From Mycolicibacterium mageritense (GTDB taxonomy: Bacteria > Actinomycetota > Actinomycetes > Mycobacteriales > Mycobacteriaceae): a DNA stretch of 64,000 nucleotides. Positions within the stretch are counted from its first letter, which is position 1. The number at the start of each line of letters is the position of its first letter. The DNA is taken from assembly GCF_010727475.1 (NCBI RefSeq), contig NZ_AP022567.1, forward strand, positions 6,386,001 through 6,450,000, given 5' to 3'. A program made the position numbers and the translations under genes. This document shows, piece by piece, positions 40,114 through 49,505 of this stretch. The notes beneath the pieces were generated by a model. The model was not told the origin of the DNA, did no database searches, and saw only the letters and a list, made by a program, of their open reading frames with translations.

Positions 40114-41913
40114 ATGACCGAACCGCATCGTGCCGTCATCAGCCGGTTGTCCGCCGACTTCGCCGCGATTTCGGCGTACATGTCGCGGGTCTCCGCCGAC
40201 CTGGTGGAACTCGATCGCCTGCTCGCACACCAGCCCCAGCCGCAGCCCCAGTATTGGGCTGCACCGTTCCCGTACCCGGTCGCCGCACCGCAGTACGCCG
40301 TGCCGCAGGCGCCGGTGCACCGGCCGCCAGTGCCACCCCCAGCTGCTCCGGCCCGGCCGCCCGTGACCGAGCGCTCAGAGAATTGGATCGGCAACGTGCT
40401 GGCGGTCGCGGGCGTGGCGGTCACCCTCATCGGCGTGGTGCTGCTGCTGGTGCTGGCCGCGCAGGCCGGGATCCTGCGGCCCGAGTTCCGGGTGGCGGCG
40501 GGCGGCGTGCTGGCTGCGTCCTTGGTGGGGGCTGCGGTCTGGCTGAACCGCAGGCCGGGTGGGCGGGTCGGGGCGATCGCGCTGGCCGCCACCGGTGTGG
40601 CCGCGGCCTACATCGACATCATCGCGGTCACCACCGTCTACCAGTGGGTGCCGGCACCAGTGGGGTTGGCGCTCGCGGCCGTGATCGGCGGCGGGGGCCT
40701 CATGCTGGCGCGCCGGTGGGACGCGGAGAGCCTCGGGTTGTTGGTGCTCGTGCCGCTGCTGATCCTGGCACCTGTGGTGACCGATGGCGTCACGTTGCTG
40801 TTGGTCGGATTCATGCTCGCGCTGTCCGCGGCGTCGTTGCCTGTGCAGTTCGGCAAGGACTGGATCTGGCTGCACGCCGCACGGACCGCGGCCGCCAGCG
40901 TTCCGCTGTTGATCGCGCTGACCGCGGCGGCGTTCGACACCCGCGACGATCTGCGGCTGGCCCTGGCGTGTGCGCTGGCGGCGGTACTGGCGCTCACCGG
41001 AGGGCTGCTGCTGGTGCGGCGGACCGCACGTCCGGCCGCCACAGCGGTGCTGGCCGCGATCGGCGTGGTTCCGCTGTTGTGTGTGTCAGCCTGCGTCGAC
41101 CGGTTGTTGGCCGCGCTGATGATTGCCGCGCTCGCCGCCGCGCTGCTCGGCATCGTGGCCATCGGCGATCGGCTGCCGGGAGTGACCGTGGCGGTCCGGC
41201 GGGTGTGGTCGGCGCTCTCGGCAGTCGCAGCGCTGATCGCGGTGGTCGTTGCGTTCGACGGTGCGGTAGCCGGACCGGTACTGCTCGCGATGGCAGCTGT
41301 GGTTGCCTTCGCGGGCCGCGGAAATCTCGTCGCCCGGTGGAGCGCAATGAGTTTCGCAGCGGTCGGCGCAGCGTTCTACCTGGATGCCGCACCGCCGCGT
41401 GCGCTCGCCCGCGCGGTCGAACTCTCCACCGGGGCATCGGTTTCGGTGTTGATCAGTAGCGTCCTGGTGGTCGCCGCGACGGTGGCGATCGCGTGGTCGT
41501 GGACTCCGGTCTTGGCCGGGAACACCCTGCGGGTGTGGTGGTCGGTGGCTGCGGCGGTGGCCGGCTACGCGGTGACCACGTTTGCGGTGACGGCGGGCGT
41601 GCTCGTCGGCGGGACCGGCGGTGGCTTCTTCGGCGGCCATATGGCAGCAACGATCTGCTGGATCGCCGTGGCAGCCGGATTGTTCGCGTTTGCCGCGCGT
41701 CGGCCGAAGGCCCAGCGATCGCTGCCGATCGGGGGCGGACTCGTGCTGGTGATCGCGGCGATGGCCAAGCTGTTCCTGTTCGACCTGGGCACGCTCGACG
41801 GCATCTTCCGGGTGGTGGTCTTCATCGTCGTGGGCCTGGTGCTGCTCGGTATGGGGGCGGGGTACGCGCGGCTGCTGACACAGCAGGACCAGCATGACGA
41901 GCTGCCTGTGTGA
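40114..41913 (+). CDS. DUF2339 polytopic membrane protein
   Basis: A 599-residue protein. The first 90 residues are soluble, with a possible coiled coil and a Pro/Gln/Ala-rich stretch. The rest is about 17 membrane helices, matching DUF2339 (NWIGNVLAVAGVAVTLIGVV, then GGRVGAIALAATGVAAAYID, ending AKLFLFDLGTLDGIFRVVVF). Function unknown. It starts 44 bases after the response regulator and its last codon overlaps a CRP-like site of the dps promoter. Confidence 0.82.
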   Translation: MTEPHRAVISRLSADFAAISAYMSRVSADLVELDRLLAHQPQPQPQYWAAPFPYPVAAPQYAVPQAPVHRPPVPPPAAPARPPVTERSENWIGNVLAVAGVAVTLIGVVLLLVLAAQAGILRPEFRVAAGGVLAASLVGAAVWLNRRPGGRVGAIALAATGVAAAYIDIIAVTTVYQWVPAPVGLALAAVIGGGGLMLARRWDAESLGLLVLVPLLILAPVVTDGVTLLLVGFMLALSAASLPVQFGKDWIWLHAARTAAASVPLLIALTAAAFDTRDDLRLALACALAAVLALTGGLLLVRRTARPAATAVLAAIGVVPLLCVSACVDRLLAALMIAALAAALLGIVAIGDRLPGVTVAVRRVWSALSAVAALIAVVVAFDGAVAGPVLLAMAAVVAFAGRGNLVARWSAMSFAAVGAAFYLDAAPPRALARAVELSTGASVSVLISSVLVVAATVAIAWSWTPVLAGNTLRVWWSVAAAVAGYAVTTFAVTAGVLVGGTGGGFFGGHMAATICWIAVAAGLFAFAARRPKAQRSLPIGGGLVLVIAAMAKLFLFDLGTLDGIFRVVVFIVVGLVLLGMGAGYARLLTQQDQHDELPV

Positions 41914-41953
41914 TACGAGCCACACATCACCTAATCTGGATTGATTCCAGATT
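41909..41953 (+). promoter_or_regulatory. dps2 control region: CRP-like site, -10 and inverted repeat
   Basis: TGTGA-TACGAG-CCACA at 41909-41924 matches the CRP consensus in nine of ten defined positions. TAATCT at 41932-41937 is a -10 candidate. AATCTGGA 41933-41940 and TCCAGATT 41946-41953 form a perfect 8-bp inverted repeat with a 5-base spacer over the -10 and start region. That is where a repressor would sit. Confidence 0.5.
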
Positions 41954-41972
41954 TGGGGATGTTGCACCTGTC

Positions 41973-42458
41973 ATGAACGCACGTCGAAACGAAACAGATA
42001 TCCAGGGGTTCCACGCAACGCCCGAGCTCAGCGCACGTCTGCAGCAGGTTCTGGTCGACCTGATCGAATTGGCGTTGCAGGGCAAGCAGGCGCACTGGAA
42101 CGTCGTCGGCACCAATTTCCGCGACCTGCACCTGCAGCTCGATGAGGTCGTCGACTTCGCCCGCGAGGGCGGCGACACAGTCGCCGAACGCATGCGGGCG
42201 CTCGACGCAGTGCCCGACGGCCGGTCCGACACCGTGACCGCGCAGACCTCACTGCCGCAATTCCCCGCCTACGAGCACAGCGCAACCGATGTCGTCGATC
42301 TGATCGTCACGAGGATCTACGCCGTGGTGGACACCATGCGCCAGGTTCACGATGCCGTGGACGCCGAGGATCCGACCACCGCGGACATCCTGCACCAGTT
42401 GATCGACGGACTCGAGAAACTGGCGTGGCTTCTGAAGTCCGAGAACCGGAAAGTTTAA
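41973..42458 (+). CDS. dps2: Dps family ferritin-like DNA-protecting protein (Dps2 type)
   Basis: A 161-residue Dps protein that forms 12-subunit shells, oxidises and stores iron and may bind DNA. The inter-subunit ferroxidase residues His41, Asp68 and Glu72 have the exact 27 and 31 residue spacing of the family (KQAHWNVVGTNF, EGGDTVAERM). The start was set at ATG 41973 because MNARRNETDIQGF matches the known second Dps of M. smegmatis as I recall it. The stop codon is shared with the convergent adenylate cyclase. Confidence 0.93.
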   Translation: MNARRNETDIQGFHATPELSARLQQVLVDLIELALQGKQAHWNVVGTNFRDLHLQLDEVVDFAREGGDTVAERMRALDAVPDGRSDTVTAQTSLPQFPAYEHSATDVVDLIVTRIYAVVDTMRQVHDAVDAEDPTTADILHQLIDGLEKLAWLLKSENRKV

Positions 42459-43747
42459 GTCTGACTTCCGATTTCGAGCGAGTCACGCACGGCGTCGTCA
42501 CGCCGGCCGACCAGGTACCAGGTGCGCATGAGGCCCTTGCCCTTGATGTCGATCTCGCCGCGCTCTTCGAGCAGGAACGTCTGCCGAATGCGGTCATAGA
42601 CGTTCTGCGGAACCTGGATCCGGCCGGCGACGTCCGTGGTCTCCATCCGGGAGGCGACGTTGACGGCGTCCCCCCACACGTCGTAGAAGAACTTGCGGGC
42701 GCCGACGACCCCGGCCACCACGGGCCCGGAAGCCAGCCCGATCCGCAGTGGAACCGCCCGGCCCTGCGGATCTTTGAGGTCCGCAACGGCATCAGCCATG
42801 TCGAGCGCCAGGCAGGCCAGTGCCTCGACATGGTCGGCGCGTGGACGCGGGACACCGCTGACCACCATGTACGAATCGCCACTGGTCTTGACCTTCTCCA
42901 GGCCGTGCTTGTCCACCAGGGCGTCGAGGTCGGTGTAGAGCTGATCGAGGAACCGCACCAGATCGGTCGGGGTGGTGTCGCTGGCCCGTTCGGTGTATCC
43001 GGCGATGTCCGCGAACAGGATTGACGCGTCGTCGTACTTGTCTGCGATGATCGTGCGGGCCGGATCCTTGAGCCGGGCGGCGATGGTGGCCGGCAGGATA
43101 TTGGCCAAAAGCTGTTCGGAGCGCTGATATTCGGCTTCCATGGCCTGTTCGGCGCGGGCGGTTTCACGCAACGAGTACCAGACCGTCGCGAACATCATCA
43201 CCGCCGACGAGATCGCCGAGCTGACGAATCCGACGGTGAGCGTCCACGACGGGCCAAGACCGCGGTCGTTGGGCACCAGGAGTTCCAGGGCGATGATCGC
43301 CGCCACGCCCATGGCCGCCAATGTGCCTGCGAGCACGATGCGTTCGATGCCCAGCACCAACACCACCAGCGTCGCGGACACCAGCAGATAGAACTGCAGC
43401 CCCGAGCCGGTGCCGATCTCGAAACACATGAACGCCACCGAGACGTACGCGACGACGAAGAACGCCAGCGGCGCGATCAGCTCGCCGAACCGGTACAGCA
43501 GCGGCACCATGAGGAACAGGGCAGCCGAGGCCAGGTTGATGAACCCGAACCGCCAGATCTGACCCCCGAGCGTCAGCTGGAAAATCCCGAACCCGCCGGA
43601 CACCGCCGCGGCGATCCAGGTCGCGATGGTGAGCACCCGCAGCCGGCTCGACACGCTCAGCGCGTAATGCTGGGTGCGTGCCGGCACCCGGCTCTGCAGC
43701 GCCAACTCGGGGATACACACCGGGCGCCGGAACTCGCTGACGGCCAC
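42455..43747 (-). CDS. cya: Class III adenylate cyclase, six-helix membrane type
   Basis: A 430-residue enzyme that makes cAMP, equivalent to Rv1625c. Six membrane helices occupy residues 38-195, and the catalytic domain spans residues 235-425. Metal Asp247 (ILFADIAGYT) and Asp291, substrate Lys287 (EKVKTSGDSYMVV) and Asp356, and transition-state Asn363 and Arg367 (DVWGDAVNVASRME) are all present. They sit nine positions before the Rv1625c numbering, so it should act as a homodimer. It is convergent with dps2. Confidence 0.95.
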   Translation of the reverse strand: MAVSEFRRPVCIPELALQSRVPARTQHYALSVSSRLRVLTIATWIAAAVSGGFGIFQLTLGGQIWRFGFINLASAALFLMVPLLYRFGELIAPLAFFVVAYVSVAFMCFEIGTGSGLQFYLLVSATLVVLVLGIERIVLAGTLAAMGVAAIIALELLVPNDRGLGPSWTLTVGFVSSAISSAVMMFATVWYSLRETARAEQAMEAEYQRSEQLLANILPATIAARLKDPARTIIADKYDDASILFADIAGYTERASDTTPTDLVRFLDQLYTDLDALVDKHGLEKVKTSGDSYMVVSGVPRPRADHVEALACLALDMADAVADLKDPQGRAVPLRIGLASGPVVAGVVGARKFFYDVWGDAVNVASRMETTDVAGRIQVPQNVYDRIRQTFLLEERGEIDIKGKGLMRTWYLVGRRDDAVRDSLEIGSQT

Positions 43748-43773
43748 GGACAGAGCCTATCGTCGCAGGCCGG

Positions 43774-45291
43774 TCAGCCGGCCGACATTCGCGCGGCATC
43801 CCGCGCCCGCAACGCCAGCCACAGTTCGTGGCGGTCGTGCGCGGCGTCCATCCGCCTGCCGGTGAGCTTCTCGACCGCGTCGATTCGGCTACGCATGGTG
43901 TGCCGGTGCACACCAAGCGCCGCGGATGCCTGCGCCCACTGCCCGTTGTGCTCGAGGAACGCGGTCAAGGCGCGCAGCAGGTCGGCGGCCCGGTCCGCGG
44001 CATCGACCGGTCCCAGCACCGCGTCGGCGAACGCGCTGAGCGACTGGGCCCCGACCGAGTCGAGCAGCAGCCGGCTGCTGGCGACCTCCTCGGCGTGCAT
44101 GTGCCGCCCGTGCAGCCGGCTGGCGGGCAGGGCCGAGCGGGCCTGCCGGAGCGACACCACCAGCGCACCCGGCCGGACCCCGATCCCGATGCCTGCAGGG
44201 CGGCTTGCCGCCAGCGTAGCCAGCACCGCAGGCAGGTCGATGTCGAGCGGAACGGCGACCTCGACGACGTCGTCGACCACGCGCACCAGTGCGTCCGGCA
44301 CCGTGATCATCAGGTCGGCCGCGAGATCGTCGGCGTCCTCGGGGGCGGCAACCGCGGCGGCACGCAGATCCGTGTCGGACAGGCCGACCGACGACAACCA
44401 GCGGGCCGCGACCACGTCGTCCACCGTCGCGCGGCCCAACCGGTCGAGCACCTGCGCGCGTCCACGGCGCTGACTCGAGTTCAACCCGTGCCGACGTTCC
44501 AGCTCGAGCGACAGCAGCGACACCAGGTCGCCCGTGATCTGCGGGGCGACCGGCATTTCGGCGGGACCGTCGATCAGCAGCCAACCGCGGAGCCTGCGTG
44601 CGCCGAGTGCGTGCAGCTCGCGACGGCGCCCGGCGGTGATGTCGGCCGCCGCCGCGGTCAGCCCACGGTCGCGAATCGAGGAGAGTAGGCCGCTGAGCTC
44701 CTCGGCCAGGACATCACCGCCCGGATCGGATTCGGCGAGGATCCTGCCCAGCAGATCGATCACGACTCCGGTGCGGCCCGTGGCTTCCCGGTGCGCCGCG
44801 AGGATGCCCAGCAACCCGCCCGGCGTCACCGCGGCGGCGGTCAGGGCCCGCTGGGTCTGCAGCGCCCACTCGAGTTCACGGCGTTCGGCACGGGCACGCT
44901 GAGCGAACACCGCTTTGGTGACGGCGATGAACGGCACCGGATCGGGGACGGTGACCAGCGGTATGCCGACCTGATCGGCGGCCACGACGAGGCGCTCGGG
45001 TGCGGCCTGGTGGGGCAGGTCGCCGCCGAGGCCCAATCCGACAGCGCGCACGCCTGCGTCCTTCAGCTCGGCGAGATACGACCGGCACCCGTCGACGTCG
45101 TCGGGCAGCAGCAGCCCGATCGTGAGAAGCAGCTCGCCACCCTGCAACCACGGGCCGGGATGGGCGAGCTCGGAGACCGCCGCGGCCTCGATCTCGTTGT
45201 CGGCATCGGCGCCACCTGCGACGAGGGCCAGCCCGAGGTCGGGATCCGCGACGAGTTCGGCGACAGTTGGCATGGACCCAGTGTCGAACAT
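43774..45291 (-). CDS. PucR-family transcriptional regulator
   Basis: A 505-residue regulator. It has an N-terminal PucR domain (VAELVADPDLGLALVAGG, with ADQVGIPLVTVP), a middle GGDEF-like region and a C-terminal helix-turn-helix (FLEHNGQWAQASAALGVHRH, TMRSRIDAVEKLTGRR). PucR proteins often control purine or amine catabolic genes next to them. It is divergent from the ureohydrolase operon and is the likely regulator. ATG 45291 (MFDTGS) and ATG 45273 (MPTVAEL) are both possible starts. Confidence 0.9.
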   Translation of the reverse strand: MFDTGSMPTVAELVADPDLGLALVAGGADADNEIEAAAVSELAHPGPWLQGGELLLTIGLLLPDDVDGCRSYLAELKDAGVRAVGLGLGGDLPHQAAPERLVVAADQVGIPLVTVPDPVPFIAVTKAVFAQRARAERRELEWALQTQRALTAAAVTPGGLLGILAAHREATGRTGVVIDLLGRILAESDPGGDVLAEELSGLLSSIRDRGLTAAAADITAGRRRELHALGARRLRGWLLIDGPAEMPVAPQITGDLVSLLSLELERRHGLNSSQRRGRAQVLDRLGRATVDDVVAARWLSSVGLSDTDLRAAAVAAPEDADDLAADLMITVPDALVRVVDDVVEVAVPLDIDLPAVLATLAASRPAGIGIGVRPGALVVSLRQARSALPASRLHGRHMHAEEVASSRLLLDSVGAQSLSAFADAVLGPVDAADRAADLLRALTAFLEHNGQWAQASAALGVHRHTMRSRIDAVEKLTGRRMDAAHDRHELWLALRARDAARMSAG

Positions 45292-45306
45292 GGAGCTGCA
45301 AGATTC

Positions 45307-45317
45307 GACACATTGTC
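45307..45317 (+). promoter_or_regulatory. Inverted repeat in the pucR-ureohydrolase divergent gap
   Basis: GACA-CAT-TGTC is a short palindrome, and CACAT 45309-45313 also pairs with ATGTG 45325-45329. Both lie in the 65-base gap between the two divergent genes, a plausible PucR operator. Short repeats can occur by chance. Confidence 0.35.
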
Positions 45318-45356
45318 CATATCGATGTGATGCATATCTCGTGGATTCTGATTGTC

Positions 45357-46322
45357 ATGAGCCAGCAGAACCCGTCTAGCACCCCGATCGGCCCCGTCGA
45401 CGCCACCAAGATCCCGCGGTATGCGGGCCCGGCGACCTTCGCCCGGCTGCCGCGCACCGACGAGGTTCCGCACACCGACGTGGCCGTGGTCGGCGTGCCG
45501 TTCGACTCAGGCGTTTCCTACCGGCCGGGCGCCCGGTTCGGTCCGGGCCACATCCGGGCCTCGTCGAAGCTGCTGCGCCCGTACCACCCGCGCCTCGACG
45601 TGGAACCGTTCGCCGTGCAGCAGGTGGCCGACGCCGGCGACATCGCGGTCAACCCGTTCGACCTCAACGAGGCGATCTCCACCATCGAGTACGCCTCGGA
45701 CGAGTTGCGCGAGGGCGGCACCAAGCTCATCACCCTCGGCGGCGACCACACCATCGCGCTGCCGCTGCTGCGTTCACTGCATCGGGACCACGGACCGATC
45801 GCGGTGCTGCACTTCGACGCCCACCTCGACACGTGGGACACGTACTTCGGCGCGCCCTACACGCACGGCACGCCGTTCCGCCGGGCCAGCGAGGAAGGCC
45901 TGCTCGACAAGGAGCACTGTCTGCACGTCGGCACGCGCGGCCCGCTGTACTCGTCGACCGACCTGTCCGACGACAAGGTGCTCGGATTCCAGGTGCTCGG
46001 CTCCGACGATTTCCAGATCGACGGCCTGGCCACCGTGATCGAGCGTATGCGCGCCCGCCTCGGCGAAGCCCCGGTGTACGTCTCGGTCGACATCGACGTC
46101 CTCGATCCCGCGCACGCACCCGGCACCGGAACCCCCGAGGCCGGCGGCATGACCAGCCGCGAGCTGCTGCACTGCCTGCGAAACCTGGTGGGACTCAACG
46201 TCGTCGGTGCCGACATCGTCGAGGTCGCACCGGCCTACGATCACGCCGAGATCACCGGCATCGCTGCGGCCCACGTGGCCTACGAGCTGATGTCTGTGCT
46301 GGCCACCAAGCCGGGAGCCTGA
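45357..46322 (+). CDS. speB: Agmatinase/guanidinobutyrase family ureohydrolase
   Basis: A 321-residue Mn-dependent ureohydrolase that removes urea from a guanidino compound. Metal ligands are in GGDHTIALPLLRSLHR, VLHFDAHLDTWDTYFG and VSVDIDVLDPAHAPGTGTPE. The substrate loop can fit agmatine, guanidinobutyrate or similar; sequence alone does not decide. The start was set at ATG 45357 (MSQQNPSSTP). It is followed after one base by the ThDP enzyme and then a symporter, which suggests catabolism of an imported compound. Confidence 0.87.
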   Translation: MSQQNPSSTPIGPVDATKIPRYAGPATFARLPRTDEVPHTDVAVVGVPFDSGVSYRPGARFGPGHIRASSKLLRPYHPRLDVEPFAVQQVADAGDIAVNPFDLNEAISTIEYASDELREGGTKLITLGGDHTIALPLLRSLHRDHGPIAVLHFDAHLDTWDTYFGAPYTHGTPFRRASEEGLLDKEHCLHVGTRGPLYSSTDLSDDKVLGFQVLGSDDFQIDGLATVIERMRARLGEAPVYVSVDIDVLDPAHAPGTGTPEAGGMTSRELLHCLRNLVGLNVVGADIVEVAPAYDHAEITGIAAAHVAYELMSVLATKPGA

Positions 46323-46323
46323 C

Positions 46324-47904
46324 ATGAGCGGCCATCGCAATGGCGGCGCGGCCGTCGTGGAAACGCTTGCGGTCAACGGAGTCGACACCATCTTCGGCAT
46401 CCCGGGTACGCACAATCTGGAGGTCTACCGGCATCTGCGGTCCGCCGACATCCGCGCCGTGACGCCCCGCCACGAGCAGGGCGCCGGCTACGCTGCGGAG
46501 GCCTACGCCCGCGTGACCGGACGTCCCGGTGTCGTGGTCGCGACCAGCGGGCCCGGTCTGACCAACGCGATGACCGCGGCGGCGACGGCCTACGCCGAGT
46601 CCCAGCCGATGCTGGTGTTGTCCTCGGGAATGCCGACCGGTGCCGAGGGGCGTGACCTCGGCCAGCTGCACGAGGCCAAGAACGTCAGCGGTGCCATGAA
46701 CGAGCTGGTGCGGTGGAGCCGCCGGGTCCGCAGCGCCGACGAGGCGGCCGAGGCTGTCACCGAGGCGTTCTCGTCGTTCACCGGGCGCCGGCCCCGGCCC
46801 GTCCATGTCGAGATCCCCATCGACGTCCTGGAGCAGGACTGGTCGGGCCGGGCCCGGGCGGCCTTGAAACTGGTTGCCGCGCAGGCGGACCCGGAGGCGG
46901 TCCGGCGCGCTGCCGAAGCGCTCGGCACCGCCGAGGCTCCGATGATCATCGCCGGCGGCGGAGCGGTCGCGGCGCAGCGCGAGGTCACGGCGCTGGCCGA
47001 GGCGCTCGGCGCACCGGTGGCCACCACGGTCAACGGCAAAGGCGTTGTCTCGGAGAGTCATCCGCTTTCGGTCGGCGCGTCGGTACGGCTGCGCGCCCTG
47101 CAGGCCGCGGCGGCCGAGAGCGACGCGCTGCTGCTCGTCGGCACCGAACTGGGCGACTCCGATCTGTGGGAAGGCCAGATCCGCGGCAAGACGGTGATCC
47201 GCTGCGACATCGAGCCCGGACAACTCGACAAGAACTGCCCGGCCGACATCGCGCTGCTCGGTGACGCCGCTGCCACGCTCGGTGCGCTGACGGCGGCCCT
47301 GCCCGCCGGACGGAGCGCCGACGGTACCCAGCGGGCGGCCGAACTGCGTGCCAAGTGCGTGGCCGAGGCCACCGCTGACGCGGGCCCGTACGCCGAGATC
47401 AACGCCGCGGTACGCGCCGCACTGCCCGCCGAGGCCGTGCTCACCGGCGACAGCTCGCAGGTCACCTACTTCGGCTCGGTGCACTTCTTCGACGTCCCCG
47501 GCCCGCGGCAGTTCTGCTACATGCCCGGCTACGCCACACTCGGCTACGGCCTGCCCGCCGGGGTGGGCGCAGCCATCGGTCGGCCCGGCGCACCCGTCGC
47601 GGTACTGCTCGGCGACGGCGCGCTCATGTTCTCGGTGCAGGAACTCGTCACCCTTGTGGAACAACGGCTTTCGGTGCCTGTGATCGTCGTCGACAACGGC
47701 GGCTACCGCGAGATCCGACAACAGCAGGACAGCCGCGGCATCCCGCCGATCGGTGTCGACCTGCACACACCTGACCTGGCCGCACTGGCCATTGCCATGG
47801 GCGCCAACGGTGTTCGCACCACCTCGACGTCCGATATCCCCGAACTGGTCAGCGGCGCGCTCGGCGCCGACGGCCCGACCCTCATCCACCTCGACATCCG
47901 CTGA
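46324..47904 (+). CDS. ThDP-dependent decarboxylase/synthase-like enzyme
   Basis: A 526-residue acetolactate-synthase-like protein. The catalytic Glu51 is in TPRHEQGAGYAAEAYAR, a central domain shows PMIIAGGGAVAAQRE, and the ThDP motif runs from LLGDGALMFSVQELV to IVVDNGGY. No regulatory subunit gene is present and the FAD-type specificity is unclear, so it is probably not the biosynthetic IlvB. Being in an operon with a ureohydrolase, it could be a 2-keto acid decarboxylase, for example acting on 2-ketoarginine as AruI does in Pseudomonas; this is a hypothesis. Confidence 0.8.
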   Translation: MSGHRNGGAAVVETLAVNGVDTIFGIPGTHNLEVYRHLRSADIRAVTPRHEQGAGYAAEAYARVTGRPGVVVATSGPGLTNAMTAAATAYAESQPMLVLSSGMPTGAEGRDLGQLHEAKNVSGAMNELVRWSRRVRSADEAAEAVTEAFSSFTGRRPRPVHVEIPIDVLEQDWSGRARAALKLVAAQADPEAVRRAAEALGTAEAPMIIAGGGAVAAQREVTALAEALGAPVATTVNGKGVVSESHPLSVGASVRLRALQAAAAESDALLLVGTELGDSDLWEGQIRGKTVIRCDIEPGQLDKNCPADIALLGDAAATLGALTAALPAGRSADGTQRAAELRAKCVAEATADAGPYAEINAAVRAALPAEAVLTGDSSQVTYFGSVHFFDVPGPRQFCYMPGYATLGYGLPAGVGAAIGRPGAPVAVLLGDGALMFSVQELVTLVEQRLSVPVIVVDNGGYREIRQQQDSRGIPPIGVDLHTPDLAALAIAMGANGVRTTSTSDIPELVSGALGADGPTLIHLDIR

Positions 47905-47916
47905 AAGGAGACCGGC

Positions 47917-49374
47917 ATGACCGCTCATCTCGACGTCGTCATCGTCGTCATCTATATCGCCGGCATGATCGCCTTCGGCTTCTGGGGTAAGCGCCGGGCG
48001 ACCACGCAATCCGACTTCCTCGTGGCCGGGCGCAGGCTCGGCCCGATGCTCTACTCGGGCACGATGGCCGCCATCGTGCTGGGCGGTGCGTCGACCATCG
48101 GCGGGGTCGGGCTCGGCTACCAGTACGGCATCTCCGGCATGTGGCTCGTGGTGGCCATCGGTGTCGGCATCCTCGCGCTGAGCCTGCTGTTCGCCGGCCG
48201 AATCCAGCGCCTGCGCGTGTACACCGTCAGTCAGATGCTCGAGTTGCGTTACGGCCCAGGGTCTTCGGTGCTGTCGGGGCTGGTGATGTGGGCATACACG
48301 CTGATGCTGTCGGTCACCTCGACCATCGCCTACTCGACGATCTTCGGTGCGCTGTTCGACATCGGCAAGGTTCCGTCGATCATCATCGGTGGCAGTGTCG
48401 TGATCATCTACTCGACGCTCGGTGGCATGTGGTCGATCACGCTGACCGACTTCGTGCAGTTCATCATCAAGACCGTCGGCATCTTCTTCATCCTGCTGCC
48501 GATCGTCGTGGTCCGGGCCGGGGGAGTCCAGGGCATGATCGACAAACTGCCCGCCGACGCGACGTCGCTCACCGCGATCGGCGGCGGAACCATCGTCACC
48601 TACTTCGTCATCTACACCTTCGGCCTGCTCATCGGCCAGGACATCTGGCAGCGCGTTTTCACGGCACGCAGCCCCGGTGTGGCCAAGTGGGCCGGCACGG
48701 CCGCGGGCGTGTACTGCCTGCTCTACGCCGCGGCAGGCGCGCTGATCGGCATGGCGGCCCACGTGCTGCTGCCCAAGCTCGACGCCCGCGACGATGCGTT
48801 CGCCCAGATCGTGGAGGCCCAGCTGCACCCGCTGCTGGCGGGCCTGGTGCTGGCGGCCGCGTTGGCCGCGGTGATGTCGACGTCCAGCGGCGCGCTGATC
48901 GCCACCGCCACCGTGTTCAGCCAGGACATCGTGGCGCGGCTGATGAAGCGCGACGTCGAGGCCGGCTCCGAGCACGACCACGTGCGCAGCAACCGGCTCT
49001 ACGTTGCCGGGTTCGGCATCGTGATGGTCATCATCGCGTGCGTGCTGCAGGACGTGGTGGCCGCGCTGACCGTGGCCTACGACATCCTGGTGGGTGGGCT
49101 GCTGGTGCCGATCCTCGGTGGTCTGGTGTGGCGCCGCGGCACCAACATCGGCGCGATCGCCGCGATGGCGGTCGGCACCGTCGCGACGCTCGTCACCATG
49201 GCCGCCATGGGCGACATCTTCGCCAACGGGCCGATCTACGTCGGTTTGATCAGCGGCCTGATCATCTACGTGATCGCGAGCCTGGCGAGCAAGCCCACGG
49301 CGCCCGAAGTCCTGGCCGAGTGGGACCGGCGCAGCCGCGGCGAGGCCGACGAGCCGGTACCCACCCCGGCATAG
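47917..49374 (+). CDS. Sodium/solute symporter (SSS family)
   Basis: A 485-residue transporter with about 13 membrane helices. SSS hallmarks: SDFLVAGRRLGP after helix 1, TIGGVGLGYQYG, LGGMWSITLTDFVQFIIK, and AAVMSTSSGALIATATVFSQD with the sodium-site Ser/Thr. It starts 12 bases after the ThDP gene with GAAAGGAG upstream. It probably imports the compound degraded by the two upstream enzymes. A strong terminator follows. Confidence 0.92.
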   Translation: MTAHLDVVIVVIYIAGMIAFGFWGKRRATTQSDFLVAGRRLGPMLYSGTMAAIVLGGASTIGGVGLGYQYGISGMWLVVAIGVGILALSLLFAGRIQRLRVYTVSQMLELRYGPGSSVLSGLVMWAYTLMLSVTSTIAYSTIFGALFDIGKVPSIIIGGSVVIIYSTLGGMWSITLTDFVQFIIKTVGIFFILLPIVVVRAGGVQGMIDKLPADATSLTAIGGGTIVTYFVIYTFGLLIGQDIWQRVFTARSPGVAKWAGTAAGVYCLLYAAAGALIGMAAHVLLPKLDARDDAFAQIVEAQLHPLLAGLVLAAALAAVMSTSSGALIATATVFSQDIVARLMKRDVEAGSEHDHVRSNRLYVAGFGIVMVIIACVLQDVVAALTVAYDILVGGLLVPILGGLVWRRGTNIGAIAAMAVGTVATLVTMAAMGDIFANGPIYVGLISGLIIYVIASLASKPTAPEVLAEWDRRSRGEADEPVPTPA

Positions 49375-49386
49375 CGCGGCACACGC

Positions 49387-49417
49387 ACAGGGCCCCCGGT
49401 ATCGCCGGGGGCCCTGT
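49387..49417 (+). terminator. Strong hairpin terminator after the symporter
   Basis: Perfect 13-bp stem, ACAGGGCCCCCGG 49387-49399 with CCGGGGGCCCTGT 49405-49417, loop TATCG. No U-run, the I-shaped type common in mycobacteria. Confidence 0.88.
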
Positions 49418-49505
49418 CCAGCAAATATAAGAATCTCCGGATGTGTCAGAATGGGTCTTTGTCCGACGAGCGCGGTGCTCCGGCACCGCTGACCCCCGGG
49501 GGAAT

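Noticed and set aside
46324..47904. Acetolactate synthase ilvB call
   Set aside because: No ilvN or ilvC nearby and the operon partner is a ureohydrolase. A catabolic ThDP enzyme is more likely.
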